Of a DNA stretch of 64,000 nucleotides, positions 34,915 to 43,530 are shown piece by piece. The notes below the pieces were generated by a model, which saw only the letters and a program-made list of their open reading frames with translations, ran no database searches and had not been told where the DNA came from. The stretch is taken from contig JBFXDX010000004.1 in assembly GCA_050180705.1 (NCBI GenBank), forward strand, positions 124,001 to 188,000, read 5' to 3'. A program made the translations under genes and the position numbers. The stretch's first letter is position 1. Each line of letters opens with the position of its first letter. Source of the DNA: SB25 sp050180705. Lineage in GTDB: Bacteria > Bacteroidota > Bacteroidia > Bacteroidales > Tenuifilaceae.

Positions 34915-35913
34915 CTATTTTTTTAATTTTTTAAATCCTTCTTCAATTTTTATCCAATAAATATCTGAGTTTCCATTTCCAGGTAATATCCTTCTTTTTG
35001 CGATTGAATTTAGGTTCCAGCTGGGTTGTATATCGCTGAACTTTATTGTTTTTGCAGTTGAAGCAAAGAAAAGTATTTTGCCATCGGGCGATGTTGAAAT
35101 ACTTATAGCATTAGGACAGGGGAGATTAAGTTCCTTAACTAGGTCGATTCCCACTGTCCAACTATCATCGGCATTGTGAAAGAAAAGCATATAGGTAACA
35201 CGTCTAAGGTTGGTTGAATCGCGGCCACCAGCACATCCAATAAGATAACTATCATCAGGGGCAATGCAAGCATTAAAAATTGTTCCCATTCCGTTAATTG
35301 GGGCTGGCAGTACGATTGGATCTTGGTAGACTCCATCAACTAATTTGGAACGTAAAATTTGTGAAATGTTAGTTTTTTCATCGGTGCGGCAGAAGTAAAG
35401 CGTACCATCGTTGGTTAGCGAGGGGTAGAACTCCTCCAGTGCATTAATATTCTCGGGCAAAGGTTTTGCTTCACTCCAAGTCCAATCAGCATTTCTACTT
35501 GCAAACCAAATATTTTGATTATTCCATCCCGGTTTTCGGGTTTCTCCCTCACGTGGCTTGGTAGAGAGGAAAAAGATTTTATTGCCATCAATCGAGAGAG
35601 TTGGTTCTGCAAAGAAAAACATTGTGTCCCGAGCAAAAGGAGCAACAACTGGTTCTTGCCAAACACCGTTAACCTTTTTGGTCATCATAATTGTGTTCCA
35701 ATCGCCCTGAAAAAGAGAGTAGTAAATCTCGTTACCATCCATTGTTATGGCCAAGTCGCGCTCGTACATTCCAGTAGAGATAAACCCCGGGGCAAAAATT
35801 TTAGGGGTTAATTCGGGTTGATTTATTTTATCTTCAGATTGGCCATATACTGTAATTGAATTAATTACAGTCATAATTGGTGCAATTAAAAAAAACAGTA
35901 TTAAATGTTTCAT
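34915..35913 (-). CDS. Exported PD40/TolB-like beta-propeller protein
   Basis: A 332-residue periplasmic or surface protein. The signal peptide is about residues 1-24 (LILFFLIAPIMTVINSITVYGQ). The rest consists of repeated WD40-like PD40 strands with the theme DGNEIYYSLFQGDW, DGNKIFFLSTKPREG, DGTLYFCRTDEK, DSYLIGCAGGRD and DGKILFFASTAKT. It is probably a five- to six-bladed propeller for binding proteins or peptides. Function unknown. Confidence 0.85.
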   Translation of the reverse strand: MKHLILFFLIAPIMTVINSITVYGQSEDKINQPELTPKIFAPGFISTGMYERDLAITMDGNEIYYSLFQGDWNTIMMTKKVNGVWQEPVVAPFARDTMFFFAEPTLSIDGNKIFFLSTKPREGETRKPGWNNQNIWFASRNADWTWSEAKPLPENINALEEFYPSLTNDGTLYFCRTDEKTNISQILRSKLVDGVYQDPIVLPAPINGMGTIFNACIAPDDSYLIGCAGGRDSTNLRRVTYMLFFHNADDSWTVGIDLVKELNLPCPNAISISTSPDGKILFFASTAKTIKFSDIQPSWNLNSIAKRRILPGNGNSDIYWIKIEEGFKKLKK

Positions 35914-35976
35914 TATATTTTAAATTATTGATTACAATTATTTAAGCTATATAATCTTTACCAAAAACAAACGAAA

Positions 35977-36011
35977 CACCCATGATATGAGAAAAATACA
36001 ACACATGGGTG
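35977..36011 (-). terminator. Probable terminator of the ilv operon
   Basis: 8-bp arms CACCCATG/CATGGGTG with a 19-base loop, followed on the minus strand by TTTCGTTTGTTTTT. It lies about 105 bp after the ilvA stop. The long loop makes it weaker than the others. Confidence 0.55.
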
Positions 36012-36115
36012 CTTCAAAAGGTTAAAGGGTATAGAATAGCTACTCCACAAATGAGATACTTGAAGTGGTTTTTACCCTATGAAAAAAATCAATTAAGAAA
36101 TATCAGCCTTTTCTT

Positions 36116-37384
36116 TTATACAATCAACTCGAATAGCTTTGGGCTATTATTGAGGTATTCGCCATAAAAGTTTGCCTTTTTCATTCGGTAAAGCAAGGGC
36201 TCAAAATCGTCGATAGATTTAAGTTCAACACCAACAATTGCAGGGCCTTTCTCCCTGTTTGTTTTTTTATTGTACTGGAAATAGGTGATGTCGTCCGACT
36301 TGCCTAGCACATTCACAACAAATTCCTTTAAGGCTCCGGCTCTTTGTGGAAAGTTAACCACAAAGTAATGCTTAAGCCCTTCGTGTAAAAGCGAGCGTTC
36401 CTTTATCTCTTCCATCCGGGTAATATCGTTGTTGCTGCCGCTTAATATGCAAACCACATTCTTCCCTAAAATTTCTGGCGCTAAATAATCAAGGGCTGCA
36501 ACCGAGAGTGCTCCTGCAGGTTCAACCACAATAGCATCATCGTTATAGAGCGAGAGCATAACCGAGCAAATTCTTCCTTCTGGAATTGTAATAATCTTAT
36601 CGATACCGTTCCTACCTATTTCAAAGGTTAGGTCACCTACACGCCTTACGGCAGCACCATCAACAAATGTGTCGATATTATCCAAAACTACAGGAAACCC
36701 TGCTTTAATGGATTGTTGCATAGCGGGAGCACCTTGTGGTTCCACCCCAATAATCTTGGTTTTGGGTGATAGCTCCTTGAAAACACCAATTAATCCGGAG
36801 ATTAATCCGCCTCCACCAATGGGTACAATCAAGTAATCGATAGGTGTTTCGGTATCTTCTATAATTTCAACACCAACCGTGGCCTGGCCTTCTATAACCT
36901 TCGTATCATCGAACGGATGAATGAATTTTGCTTTGGAAAGCTCACAAAAGTGAACCGCTGCTTTTAAGCAATCGTCAAATGCGTCGCCAACTATCTTAAT
37001 GTCGATAAACTCCCGGCCAAACTGTTTTACCTTATTTATTTTCTGTTTTGGTGTTGGCTCAGGCATAAAAATAGTTCCCTTAATACCTAACTTGCTACAG
37101 GAGTAAGCCACTCCCTGAGCGTGGTTTCCTGCACTAGCGCAGACAACTCCATTTGCGAGTTCACTAGGACTGTATGACACAATCTTGTTGTAAGCTCCAC
37201 GAAGTTTGTACGAACGCACAGGCTGCAAATCCTCTCGTTTTAGGCAAATATTGGCACCGAATTTTTCGGAAAGGTTTATGTTATTGACCAATGGCGTTCG
37301 TACTGCCACTCCCTGCAGATTAGTTGATGCCTTTTGAACATCAACTAACTGCGGTATCCAACACACGTTCTCGGCTACTATCAT
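36116..37384 (-). CDS. ilvA: Threonine ammonia-lyase (biosynthetic threonine dehydratase)
   Basis: Converts threonine to 2-oxobutanoate, the first step to isoleucine. In 422 residues, the PLP lysine is Lys60 in VRSYKLRGAYNK, the phosphate-binding loop is PIGGGGLISGL, and a single C-terminal ACT domain (about 335-422) gives isoleucine feedback control. This is the short, one-ACT form. It is the last gene of the ilv operon, 5 bp after ilvC. Confidence 0.96.
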   Translation of the reverse strand: MIVAENVCWIPQLVDVQKASTNLQGVAVRTPLVNNINLSEKFGANICLKREDLQPVRSYKLRGAYNKIVSYSPSELANGVVCASAGNHAQGVAYSCSKLGIKGTIFMPEPTPKQKINKVKQFGREFIDIKIVGDAFDDCLKAAVHFCELSKAKFIHPFDDTKVIEGQATVGVEIIEDTETPIDYLIVPIGGGGLISGLIGVFKELSPKTKIIGVEPQGAPAMQQSIKAGFPVVLDNIDTFVDGAAVRRVGDLTFEIGRNGIDKIITIPEGRICSVMLSLYNDDAIVVEPAGALSVAALDYLAPEILGKNVVCILSGSNNDITRMEEIKERSLLHEGLKHYFVVNFPQRAGALKEFVVNVLGKSDDITYFQYNKKTNREKGPAIVGVELKSIDDFEPLLYRMKKANFYGEYLNNSPKLFELIV

Positions 37385-37389
37385 TGAAA

Positions 37390-38436
37390 TTATTCGTTTT
37401 CGGGTCTTAAACTTCTAACTGTTTTACCGGCTCTCCATAGTTCACTTTCGCGGATCTCTGCAAGTTCTTTGGCTAGATTTTCTCGATAGTTGGGATTCCG
37501 TCCACTATCAATGGCAATTTGCGACTCCTTGCCCGACTTAACATTCTCGTAGAGCTCTTCAAAAAGAGGAATATTGTTTTCTCTAAATCTGTGTCGCCAG
37601 TCCAAAGCTCCTCGCTGAGCAGTAACGGAACAATTTGCATACATCCAGTCCATCCCATTCTCCGCAACTAATGGCATAAGGCTTTGGGTAAGCTCTTCAA
37701 CTGTTTCGTTGAATGCTTCCGAAGGCGAATGTCCATTTTTACGAAGAACGGCGTACTGTGCTTCGAAAATTCCTGCAATTGCTCCCATCAAAACACCGCG
37801 TTCTCCGGTTAAATCGGAATAAACTTCTTTTCGAAAATCGGTCTCAAAAAGGTATCCAGAGCCAACTCCAACACCGTAAGCAAGAACTTTATCGCGAGCG
37901 TTCCCTGTTGAGTCCTGAAAAATTGCATAGCTCGAATTCAACCCTTTGCCTTGTAGAAATAGTCTACGCAACGATGTTCCAGAACCTTTTGGAGCAACAA
38001 GTACAACATCCACATTGCTAGGTGGTACAATTCCAGTTTGGTGATTAAACGTGATGCCAAACCCGTGCGAAAACCCTAGTGTTTTACCTGCAGTTAAATG
38101 CTTTTTTACAGTATGCCAACCATCTATCTGCCCTGCATCGGAAAGCAAAAACTGAATGTAAGTTCCTTTCTCGCAAGCCTCGTCAATATCGAAAAGATTT
38201 TTACCGGGCTGCCATCCATCGGCTAGGGCTTTATCCCAGCTAGGACTATTCTTACGTTGCCCAACTATTACGTTAAACCCATTATCGCGCAAATTCAGCG
38301 CTTGTCCAGGCCCTTGAACACCATAGCCAACCACGGCAATGGTATCATTTTTTAAAACCTCTTTTGCTTTTGATACTGAAAACTCGTTGCGGGTTACTAC
38401 ATTCTCTGTAACCCCTCCAAAATCTAGTAGTGCCAT
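37390..38436 (-). CDS. ilvC: Ketol-acid reductoisomerase
   Basis: NADPH- and Mg-dependent enzyme that converts acetolactate or acetohydroxybutyrate to dihydroxy acids. The 348 residues contain the nucleotide fold VVGYGVQGPGQALNLRDNG with basic residues for NADP nearby (VGQRKNS), the metal/catalytic residues in TDFRKEVYSDLTGERGVLMGAI, and ETVEELTQSLMPL. It has the Bacteroidota sequence type. It lies 31 bp after ilvN. Confidence 0.97.
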   Translation of the reverse strand: MALLDFGGVTENVVTRNEFSVSKAKEVLKNDTIAVVGYGVQGPGQALNLRDNGFNVIVGQRKNSPSWDKALADGWQPGKNLFDIDEACEKGTYIQFLLSDAGQIDGWHTVKKHLTAGKTLGFSHGFGITFNHQTGIVPPSNVDVVLVAPKGSGTSLRRLFLQGKGLNSSYAIFQDSTGNARDKVLAYGVGVGSGYLFETDFRKEVYSDLTGERGVLMGAIAGIFEAQYAVLRKNGHSPSEAFNETVEELTQSLMPLVAENGMDWMYANCSVTAQRGALDWRHRFRENNIPLFEELYENVKSGKESQIAIDSGRNPNYRENLAKELAEIRESELWRAGKTVRSLRPENE

Positions 38437-38467
38437 TTTTTTGTTTTATTTAGTTAATAAGAAATTA

Positions 38468-38758
38468 TTATTTTGTTACAAATTGATGACTTTGATAGCG
38501 ATTGCTATATTTTGCTCTGATATAATCAACCTTATTGAGCGTTGCGTCTAGAATATCGGTCGCTTTTTGAACTTGCTGCTGAAGTTTAAAGGCCTCCTCC
38601 TTTCTTGATTTGAAAGTGATAACATACAGGCTTGTATTCCAGTCGGTTTCTGACACAACCCGGATAACCTCTATTCTTCGACGAGTAAACATCATAAGCA
38701 CTTTGGTTAAAAGCGATATATGCTCCGATGAGTGAACTACCATTTCGTACTGTTCCAT
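38468..38758 (-). CDS. ilvN: Acetolactate synthase small (regulatory) subunit
   Basis: ACT-domain regulator of the acetolactate synthase encoded just upstream. The start ATG 38758 gives MEQYEMVVHSSEHISLLTKV, which matches where family members begin, and 96 residues, the length of E. coli IlvN. A longer option is ATG 38782 (8 more residues); the TTG at 38797 is unlikely. The ACT core is ISLLTKVLMMFTRRRIEVIRVVSE. The valine-feedback C-terminal domain of long IlvH is absent. Confidence 0.85.
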   Translation of the reverse strand: MEQYEMVVHSSEHISLLTKVLMMFTRRRIEVIRVVSETDWNTSLYVITFKSRKEEAFKLQQQVQKATDILDATLNKVDYIRAKYSNRYQSHQFVTK

Positions 38759-38801
38759 ATTTGTGTTTTTTAATAGTGACATTAGTCTAATTGTCAAAAA
38801 A

Positions 38802-40520
38802 TTACTCTAGTCTTATTTCGTCAATTGCACACCCCGAAGGAATCATTGGAAAAACATTGTCCTCTTTCACAACCAAAACCTCCAAAAGGTGGGGTTCGTT
38901 ATGCTCAAGCATTTCTTTGATGGAGCTAGTCAACGAGCTTTGCTCTATAACTTTCGAGTACTTAATACCATACCCTTGGGCAATTAGTCCAAAATCGGGA
39001 TTATTCATCTCCACAAACGAGTAACGCTTATCAAAAAACATCTCCTGCCATTGCCTCACCATTCCTAGGTAGCCATTGTTAAGCAGGATTATTTTAACAG
39101 GGATTTTTTCGGTTGCCATTGTGCCTAATTCCTGAATGGTCATTTGAATGCCACCATCGCCAACAACTGCAATTACAGTACGGCTTGATGCTCCGAGTTT
39201 TGCGCCTAGCGATGCAGGAAGACAAAACCCCATTGTTCCCAAACCACCCGAAGTGACAAGACTCCTGTTTTGATGAAAATTGTAGTAACGCGAGGCTATC
39301 ATCTGGTGCTGTCCCACATCGGTTACAATAATTGCATTCCCTTGAGTTACCTCATTTAGAACACGGATTACTTGCCCCATTGTTATTCCCTTTTCTGGAA
39401 ACAGTTGGGCATTGATAACCTTTTCCGTTTCGATTTGTAGCCCTTTTCTAAATTTGTCCAGCCAAGCCTCCAATTTTCGGGATTTCACCATTGATATTAG
39501 CGCTCTTAGCGCCTCTTTTGCATCGGCGTGGATTGGAATATCACATCGAACAATTTTCCCCAACTCAGATTTATCCACATCAATATGAATAACTCTGGCA
39601 TTTCTGGCATATTTACTCACATCGCTAGTGACCCTATCATCGAAACGCATACCAATAGCTAGGATTAAATCGCACTGGTTTGTTTGAATATTGGGGGCAT
39701 AGTTACCGTGCATCCCAAGCATTCCAACGTACTGAGGGTGACCACAAGGGAACGCAGAAAGACCAAGTAGTGTTGATGCAACAGGAAACCCTGTTTTCTC
39801 GGCAAATTCAAGCAATTCACTCTCGGCTTTCGAAAGCGTTACACCTTGACCAACCAGCAACATAGGTCTTTGGCAGGAATTTATTAGGTCCGATGCTTTC
39901 AGAAGCATTTCGCCGTTGAGTTTTGGCTTTTGCTGTATGCCCAATACTTCAGTAAAAGGGTGATGCTCGAAAGGACTAGTTGCAAATTGTATATCCTTGG
40001 GAATATCAATTAAAACAGGTCCAGGTCTACCGCTGCGGGCAACCAAAAATGCTTTGCTAATTACTTCAGGAATCGACTCAACATTGCTTATCTGAAAGCT
40101 CCATTTTGTAACAGCCATTGAAATATTGATGATATCGACCTCCTGAAAGGCATCAGAACCTAGCAGTTTAGCACCAACCTGACCGGTGATACAAACCAAA
40201 GGAGTACTATCGGCATACGCATCGGCAATGCCGGTTATGGCATTGGTTGCACCGGGCCCCGATGTTACAATGGCAACACCAACTTTACCCGATACTCTGG
40301 CGTAGCCTTGCGCTGCGTGAATTGCACCCTGTTCGTGACGGGCAAGGATGTGTCTTAAATCATTTTTGTAATGATAAATTGCATCGTAGGCAGGCATAAT
40401 GCCACCTCCGGGATAGCCAAAAATTGTATCGACACCCTCACACAGCAACGACCTTACCAGCGCTTCTGCACCCGATATGGGGTGCTCGCTTTTTCGTAGT
40501 TCTTCTAACTTGTAATTCAT
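38802..40520 (-). CDS. ilvB: Acetolactate synthase large subunit
   Basis: ThDP- and FAD-dependent enzyme of 572 residues that joins pyruvate to pyruvate or 2-oxobutanoate. The catalytic glutamate lies in HEQGAIHAAQGYAR, and the ThDP motif begins at GDGGIQMTIQELGTMATEKIPVKIILLNN. It starts 4 bp after the ilvD stop. The valine/isoleucine branch begins here. Confidence 0.97.
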   Translation of the reverse strand: MNYKLEELRKSEHPISGAEALVRSLLCEGVDTIFGYPGGGIMPAYDAIYHYKNDLRHILARHEQGAIHAAQGYARVSGKVGVAIVTSGPGATNAITGIADAYADSTPLVCITGQVGAKLLGSDAFQEVDIINISMAVTKWSFQISNVESIPEVISKAFLVARSGRPGPVLIDIPKDIQFATSPFEHHPFTEVLGIQQKPKLNGEMLLKASDLINSCQRPMLLVGQGVTLSKAESELLEFAEKTGFPVASTLLGLSAFPCGHPQYVGMLGMHGNYAPNIQTNQCDLILAIGMRFDDRVTSDVSKYARNARVIHIDVDKSELGKIVRCDIPIHADAKEALRALISMVKSRKLEAWLDKFRKGLQIETEKVINAQLFPEKGITMGQVIRVLNEVTQGNAIIVTDVGQHQMIASRYYNFHQNRSLVTSGGLGTMGFCLPASLGAKLGASSRTVIAVVGDGGIQMTIQELGTMATEKIPVKIILLNNGYLGMVRQWQEMFFDKRYSFVEMNNPDFGLIAQGYGIKYSKVIEQSSLTSSIKEMLEHNEPHLLEVLVVKEDNVFPMIPSGCAIDEIRLE

Positions 40521-40524
40521 TGTT

Positions 40525-42198
40525 TTATCTGTCAGTTAAACATCCGTCCGATGCACACGAAACCAACCGAGCATACTTTGCCAAGTACCCTGTTTTAACA
40601 CTTGGTTGAGGTGCTATCCATTTTTTCCGTCTCCTTTCAATCTCTTCTTCAGAGATGTGGAGGCTTATTTCATTTTTAACAGCATCAATAGAGATTGTGT
40701 CGCCATTCTCCACAAGGCCAATTAGCCCACCATCTAGTGCCTCAGGAGTAATATGGCCCACCACAAATCCGTGCGAACCGCCCGAGAATCGACCATCGGT
40801 GATTAGCGCAACATCGTTGCCCAAGCCAGCACCAATTATTGCCGAGGTAGGTTTTAGCATTTCAGGCATTCCCGGTCCACCTTTAGGTCCAACGTAGCGA
40901 ATAACTACAACATCTCCTTTGGAGACCTTCCCTTGCGAAATACCCTCATTAGCCTCGGCCTCGCCATTAAACACCTTGGCATTGCCAACAAACTTTTCAC
41001 CCTCTTTGCCTGTAATTTTGGCTACAGCTCCTTTCTCGGCAAGGTTTCCGTATAAAACCTGTAGATGTCCATTCGGCTTAAGCGGATTTTCCAATGGATA
41101 AATTACATCCTGTGAACTGTCGAAAACTCTAACGTCCTGAAGGTTCTCCGTAACTGTTTTGCCAGTTACCGTTAGGCAATCGCCATAGAGCATTCCTTTA
41201 TCGAGTAGATATTTCATTACTGCAGGAGTTCCTCCTATTGTATAGATATCCTCCATCAGGTATTTGCCACTGGGTTTAAGGTTGCCAATCAATGGCGTTT
41301 TATTGCTAATTCGCTGAAAATCGTCCAAAGAAAGTTCAACCCCAATTGTGGTTGCCATAGCAATAAGATGCAAAACCATATTGGTTGAGCCGCCAAGTGC
41401 AATGGCAAGGGTGATTGCATTCTCAAATGATTCTTTTGAAAGTATATCGGAGGGTTTAATGTCCTTTTCGAGTAGCAGCCTCATTGCCTCACCTGCAGCA
41501 ATACACTCGTTCTTTTTGTCGTTACTAACCGCAGGATTCGATGAGGAGTGGGGTAGTGCCAATCCCAATGCTTCAATGGCCGATGCCATTGTATTGGCAG
41601 TGTACATACCGCCACAAGCACCTGGACCCGGACAAGCCTTTCGGATAATGCTTTTCATTTCCAAGTCGCTGATTGTGCCAGCAACCTTAGCCCCGTAGGC
41701 CTCAAAGGCCGATACAATATTTAACTTATCGCCATTATGAAGCCCCGATGCAATAGTGCCGCCGTAAACCATTAATGAAGGTCGATTTAACCTAGCCATT
41801 GCCATTACGGCTCCAGGCATATTCTTATCGCACCCAACAACGGCAATAACAGCATCGTAATGCTGCGCTTCAACAACAGTCTCAATGCTGTCTGCAATTA
41901 TCTCGCGCGATGGAAGCGAGTATCGCATTCCCTCAGTTCCATTTGCTATTCCATCGCTAACTCCAATGGTGTGAAAAATCAAGCCCAGCAAATCTTTATT
42001 AGCACAACCTTTTTTTACCAAGACGGCCAAGTCGTTAAGGTGCATATTGCAAGGATTTCCCTCGTATCCAGTGCTAACTATACCAACTTGAGGTTTGAGA
42101 AAATCCTCATCGGTTAATCCTAGGGCATAAAGCATTGCCTGCGAAGCAGGTAGGGTTTCGTTATGTGTTACTTGTTTGCTATACTTCTTTAATTCCAT
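40525..42198 (-). CDS. ilvD: Dihydroxy-acid dehydratase
   Basis: Iron-sulfur dehydratase of 557 residues. Cluster cysteines are in GNPCNMHLNDL, VVGCDKNMPGA and GPGACGGMYTANTM; the C-terminal active-site part has DGRFSGGSHGFVVGHITPEA. Converts dihydroxy acids to 2-oxo acids. It starts 18 bp after ilvE. Confidence 0.97.
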   Translation of the reverse strand: MELKKYSKQVTHNETLPASQAMLYALGLTDEDFLKPQVGIVSTGYEGNPCNMHLNDLAVLVKKGCANKDLLGLIFHTIGVSDGIANGTEGMRYSLPSREIIADSIETVVEAQHYDAVIAVVGCDKNMPGAVMAMARLNRPSLMVYGGTIASGLHNGDKLNIVSAFEAYGAKVAGTISDLEMKSIIRKACPGPGACGGMYTANTMASAIEALGLALPHSSSNPAVSNDKKNECIAAGEAMRLLLEKDIKPSDILSKESFENAITLAIALGGSTNMVLHLIAMATTIGVELSLDDFQRISNKTPLIGNLKPSGKYLMEDIYTIGGTPAVMKYLLDKGMLYGDCLTVTGKTVTENLQDVRVFDSSQDVIYPLENPLKPNGHLQVLYGNLAEKGAVAKITGKEGEKFVGNAKVFNGEAEANEGISQGKVSKGDVVVIRYVGPKGGPGMPEMLKPTSAIIGAGLGNDVALITDGRFSGGSHGFVVGHITPEALDGGLIGLVENGDTISIDAVKNEISLHISEEEIERRRKKWIAPQPSVKTGYLAKYARLVSCASDGCLTDR

Positions 42199-42216
42199 AT
42201 ATAACTCCTTAAATGG

Positions 42217-43107
42217 TTAACTTCTTATTAAATCTTGATAATCGGAGGCAAGTGCGTAGCCCATAGTGTCCTCCCATTTTTTTCGGAATGGAACGTTATC
42301 TAGCGATACGATACAGGCAACCTCTGCCGCGGTTCCAACAAAAAATGCCGAATCGCTAACTTTAACTTCATCTATTGTAAAGTACTTTTCCTGAACTTCA
42401 AATCCACGCTGTTTTGCTAAGTGTATAATGGTTTCTCTAGTAATGCCGGGTAGAATATTTCCAAGAGGACTCGTGAACAGAACACCATTATTCTCATAAA
42501 AAAAATTTGCTCCAGGACCTTCGGCCACATTGCCATTGGCATCGGTTAAAAGGGCATCATCAAAACCATTCTGTTTGGCCTCGGTTGTTGCCAGTATAGA
42601 ATTTACGTAATGTCCAACAACCTTTGCCGATACGTGACACGATTTTGGGTTGGGGCGCTGGTACGATGATGTCATCACCCTAATTTGATTACTTCCATGT
42701 AGGGTTCCCCATTCCCATGCACAAATAAAAAAATTAACATCGTCGGCTGGAGTGAGGCTCATATTTGGACTTGTCCAAGCAAGTGGACGAATATAGGCAT
42801 CCTTAAGATTGTTGCGTTTTAGTGTTTCGTAAGCAAGATCTGTTAATTCCTCAACCGAAAGTTTCAAATCAATGTGCATCGCTTTTGCAGAGTATAGCAA
42901 GCGCTCAAAATGCTCTTTCGCCTTAAAGATTTTTGCACCCTTAACCGTTTTGTACGATCTAATACCCTCGAAAACCCCATTGCCATAGTGCAACGTTTGA
43001 TCGTACAAACTTGTGTTAGCCGATGCAGCAGGAATCCAATTCCCATTAAAGTAAACCTCTGTTTTGTTGTCGTAGTAATTCATACTAAAAAAATTAAATG
43101 ATTTCAT
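42217..43107 (-). CDS. ilvE: Branched-chain amino acid aminotransferase
   Basis: Fold-type IV PLP enzyme of 296 residues, final step for Val, Ile and Leu. The catalytic lysine is in HVSAKVVGHYVNSI and the PLP-phosphate region is EGPGANFFYEN. ATG at 43107; an in-frame ATG at 43083 (MNYYDNKTEVYFNG) is also possible and fits the family start better. First structural gene of ilvEDBNCA, 14 bp after the second attenuator. A Shine-Dalgarno sequence is not evident, as usual in Bacteroidota. Confidence 0.95.
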   Translation of the reverse strand: MKSFNFFSMNYYDNKTEVYFNGNWIPAASANTSLYDQTLHYGNGVFEGIRSYKTVKGAKIFKAKEHFERLLYSAKAMHIDLKLSVEELTDLAYETLKRNNLKDAYIRPLAWTSPNMSLTPADDVNFFICAWEWGTLHGSNQIRVMTSSYQRPNPKSCHVSAKVVGHYVNSILATTEAKQNGFDDALLTDANGNVAEGPGANFFYENNGVLFTSPLGNILPGITRETIIHLAKQRGFEVQEKYFTIDEVKVSDSAFFVGTAAEVACIVSLDNVPFRKKWEDTMGYALASDYQDLIRS

Positions 43108-43121
43108 AAGGCTATAAATAC

Positions 43122-43158
43122 AAAAAGTCCTGTCTTTTCAATGGTAAGACAGGACTTT
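43122..43158 (-). terminator. Attenuator terminator 2 of the ilv operon
   Basis: 13-bp arms AAAGTCCTGTCTT/AAGACAGGACTTT with a 9-base loop, followed on the minus strand by TTG. It lies 22 bp after the leader peptide 2 stop and 14 bp before the ilvE ATG, where a transcription attenuator would sit. Confidence 0.88.
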
Positions 43159-43170
43159 CAGTAGTTCAAG

Positions 43171-43292
43171 TTTCTCTATCTCACCAAGGCGGGGGAATAA
43201 TAATGACAATAGCAATGACAATCACCATAACAGAATGATTGTCAATGACAAGGAGACTACCGAGAATACTCGCAATATTCATAATAGAGAAA
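43171..43292 (-). promoter_or_regulatory. Complementary 9-mers flanking leader peptide 2
   Basis: On the transcript, UUUCUCUAU (43292-43284) ends one base before the leader ATG and AUAGAGAAA (43179-43171) begins one base after its stop. They can pair to a helix enclosing the whole leader reading frame, which a translating ribosome would open. Confidence 0.5.
43181..43282 (-). CDS. ilvL: ilv leader peptide 2 (33 residues, branched-chain codons)
   Basis: A short frame from ATG 43282 to TGA at 43181. It begins MNIASILGSLLVID and ends with the run VMVIVIAIVIIIPPPW; 17 of 33 codons are Ile (9), Val (5) or Leu (3). A run of Ile/Val codons immediately before a terminator is the hallmark of ribosome-mediated attenuation, as in E. 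coli ilvL. Scarce charged tRNA-Ile or -Val should stall the ribosome in the run and favour an antiterminator. The peptide is expected to be regulatory only. Confidence 0.88.
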   Translation of the reverse strand: MNIASILGSLLVIDNHSVMVIVIAIVIIIPPPW

Positions 43293-43334
43293 AGTATTTT
43301 ACCTGAATTTTTATGCATCTTTTGTTTTAAACTA

Positions 43335-43366
43335 AAAAGCCTTCCTGGATTTCCGGGAAGGCTTTT
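43335..43366 (-). terminator. Attenuator terminator 1 of the ilv operon
   Basis: 14-bp arms (AAAAGCCTTCCTGG and CCGGGAAGGCTTTT, one G-T pair) with loop ATTT, followed on the minus strand by TTTTTAGTTT. It lies 38 bp after leader peptide 1 and about 50 bp before leader peptide 2. It could also end transcripts from the upstream ligase gene. Confidence 0.85.
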
Positions 43367-43404
43367 GTAATATTATACTTTATTTATACCACACAACTCC
43401 CCAG

Positions 43405-43461
43405 TCATAATCTTTTGACAATGACAATAATGAGAAAAATAATGATGGTTGTGTTAATCAT
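43405..43461 (-). CDS. ilv leader peptide 1 (18 residues)
   Basis: ATG 43461 to TGA 43405 reads MINTTIIIFLIIVIVKRL; 11 of 18 codons are Ile (7), Val (2) or Leu (2). With terminator 1 it forms a complete leader/terminator module upstream of the second one. It sits about 70 bp after the ligase gene on the same strand, with a weak -7 box (TATATTGC at 43491-43484) just before it and no clear -33 box. Confidence 0.8.
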   Translation of the reverse strand: MINTTIIIFLIIVIVKRL

Positions 43462-43530
43462 ATTTTGTGCGCTGTTTCGGGGTGCAATATACAAATTTTT
43501 AATATCCATCCATCATAAACACCTAATTCT

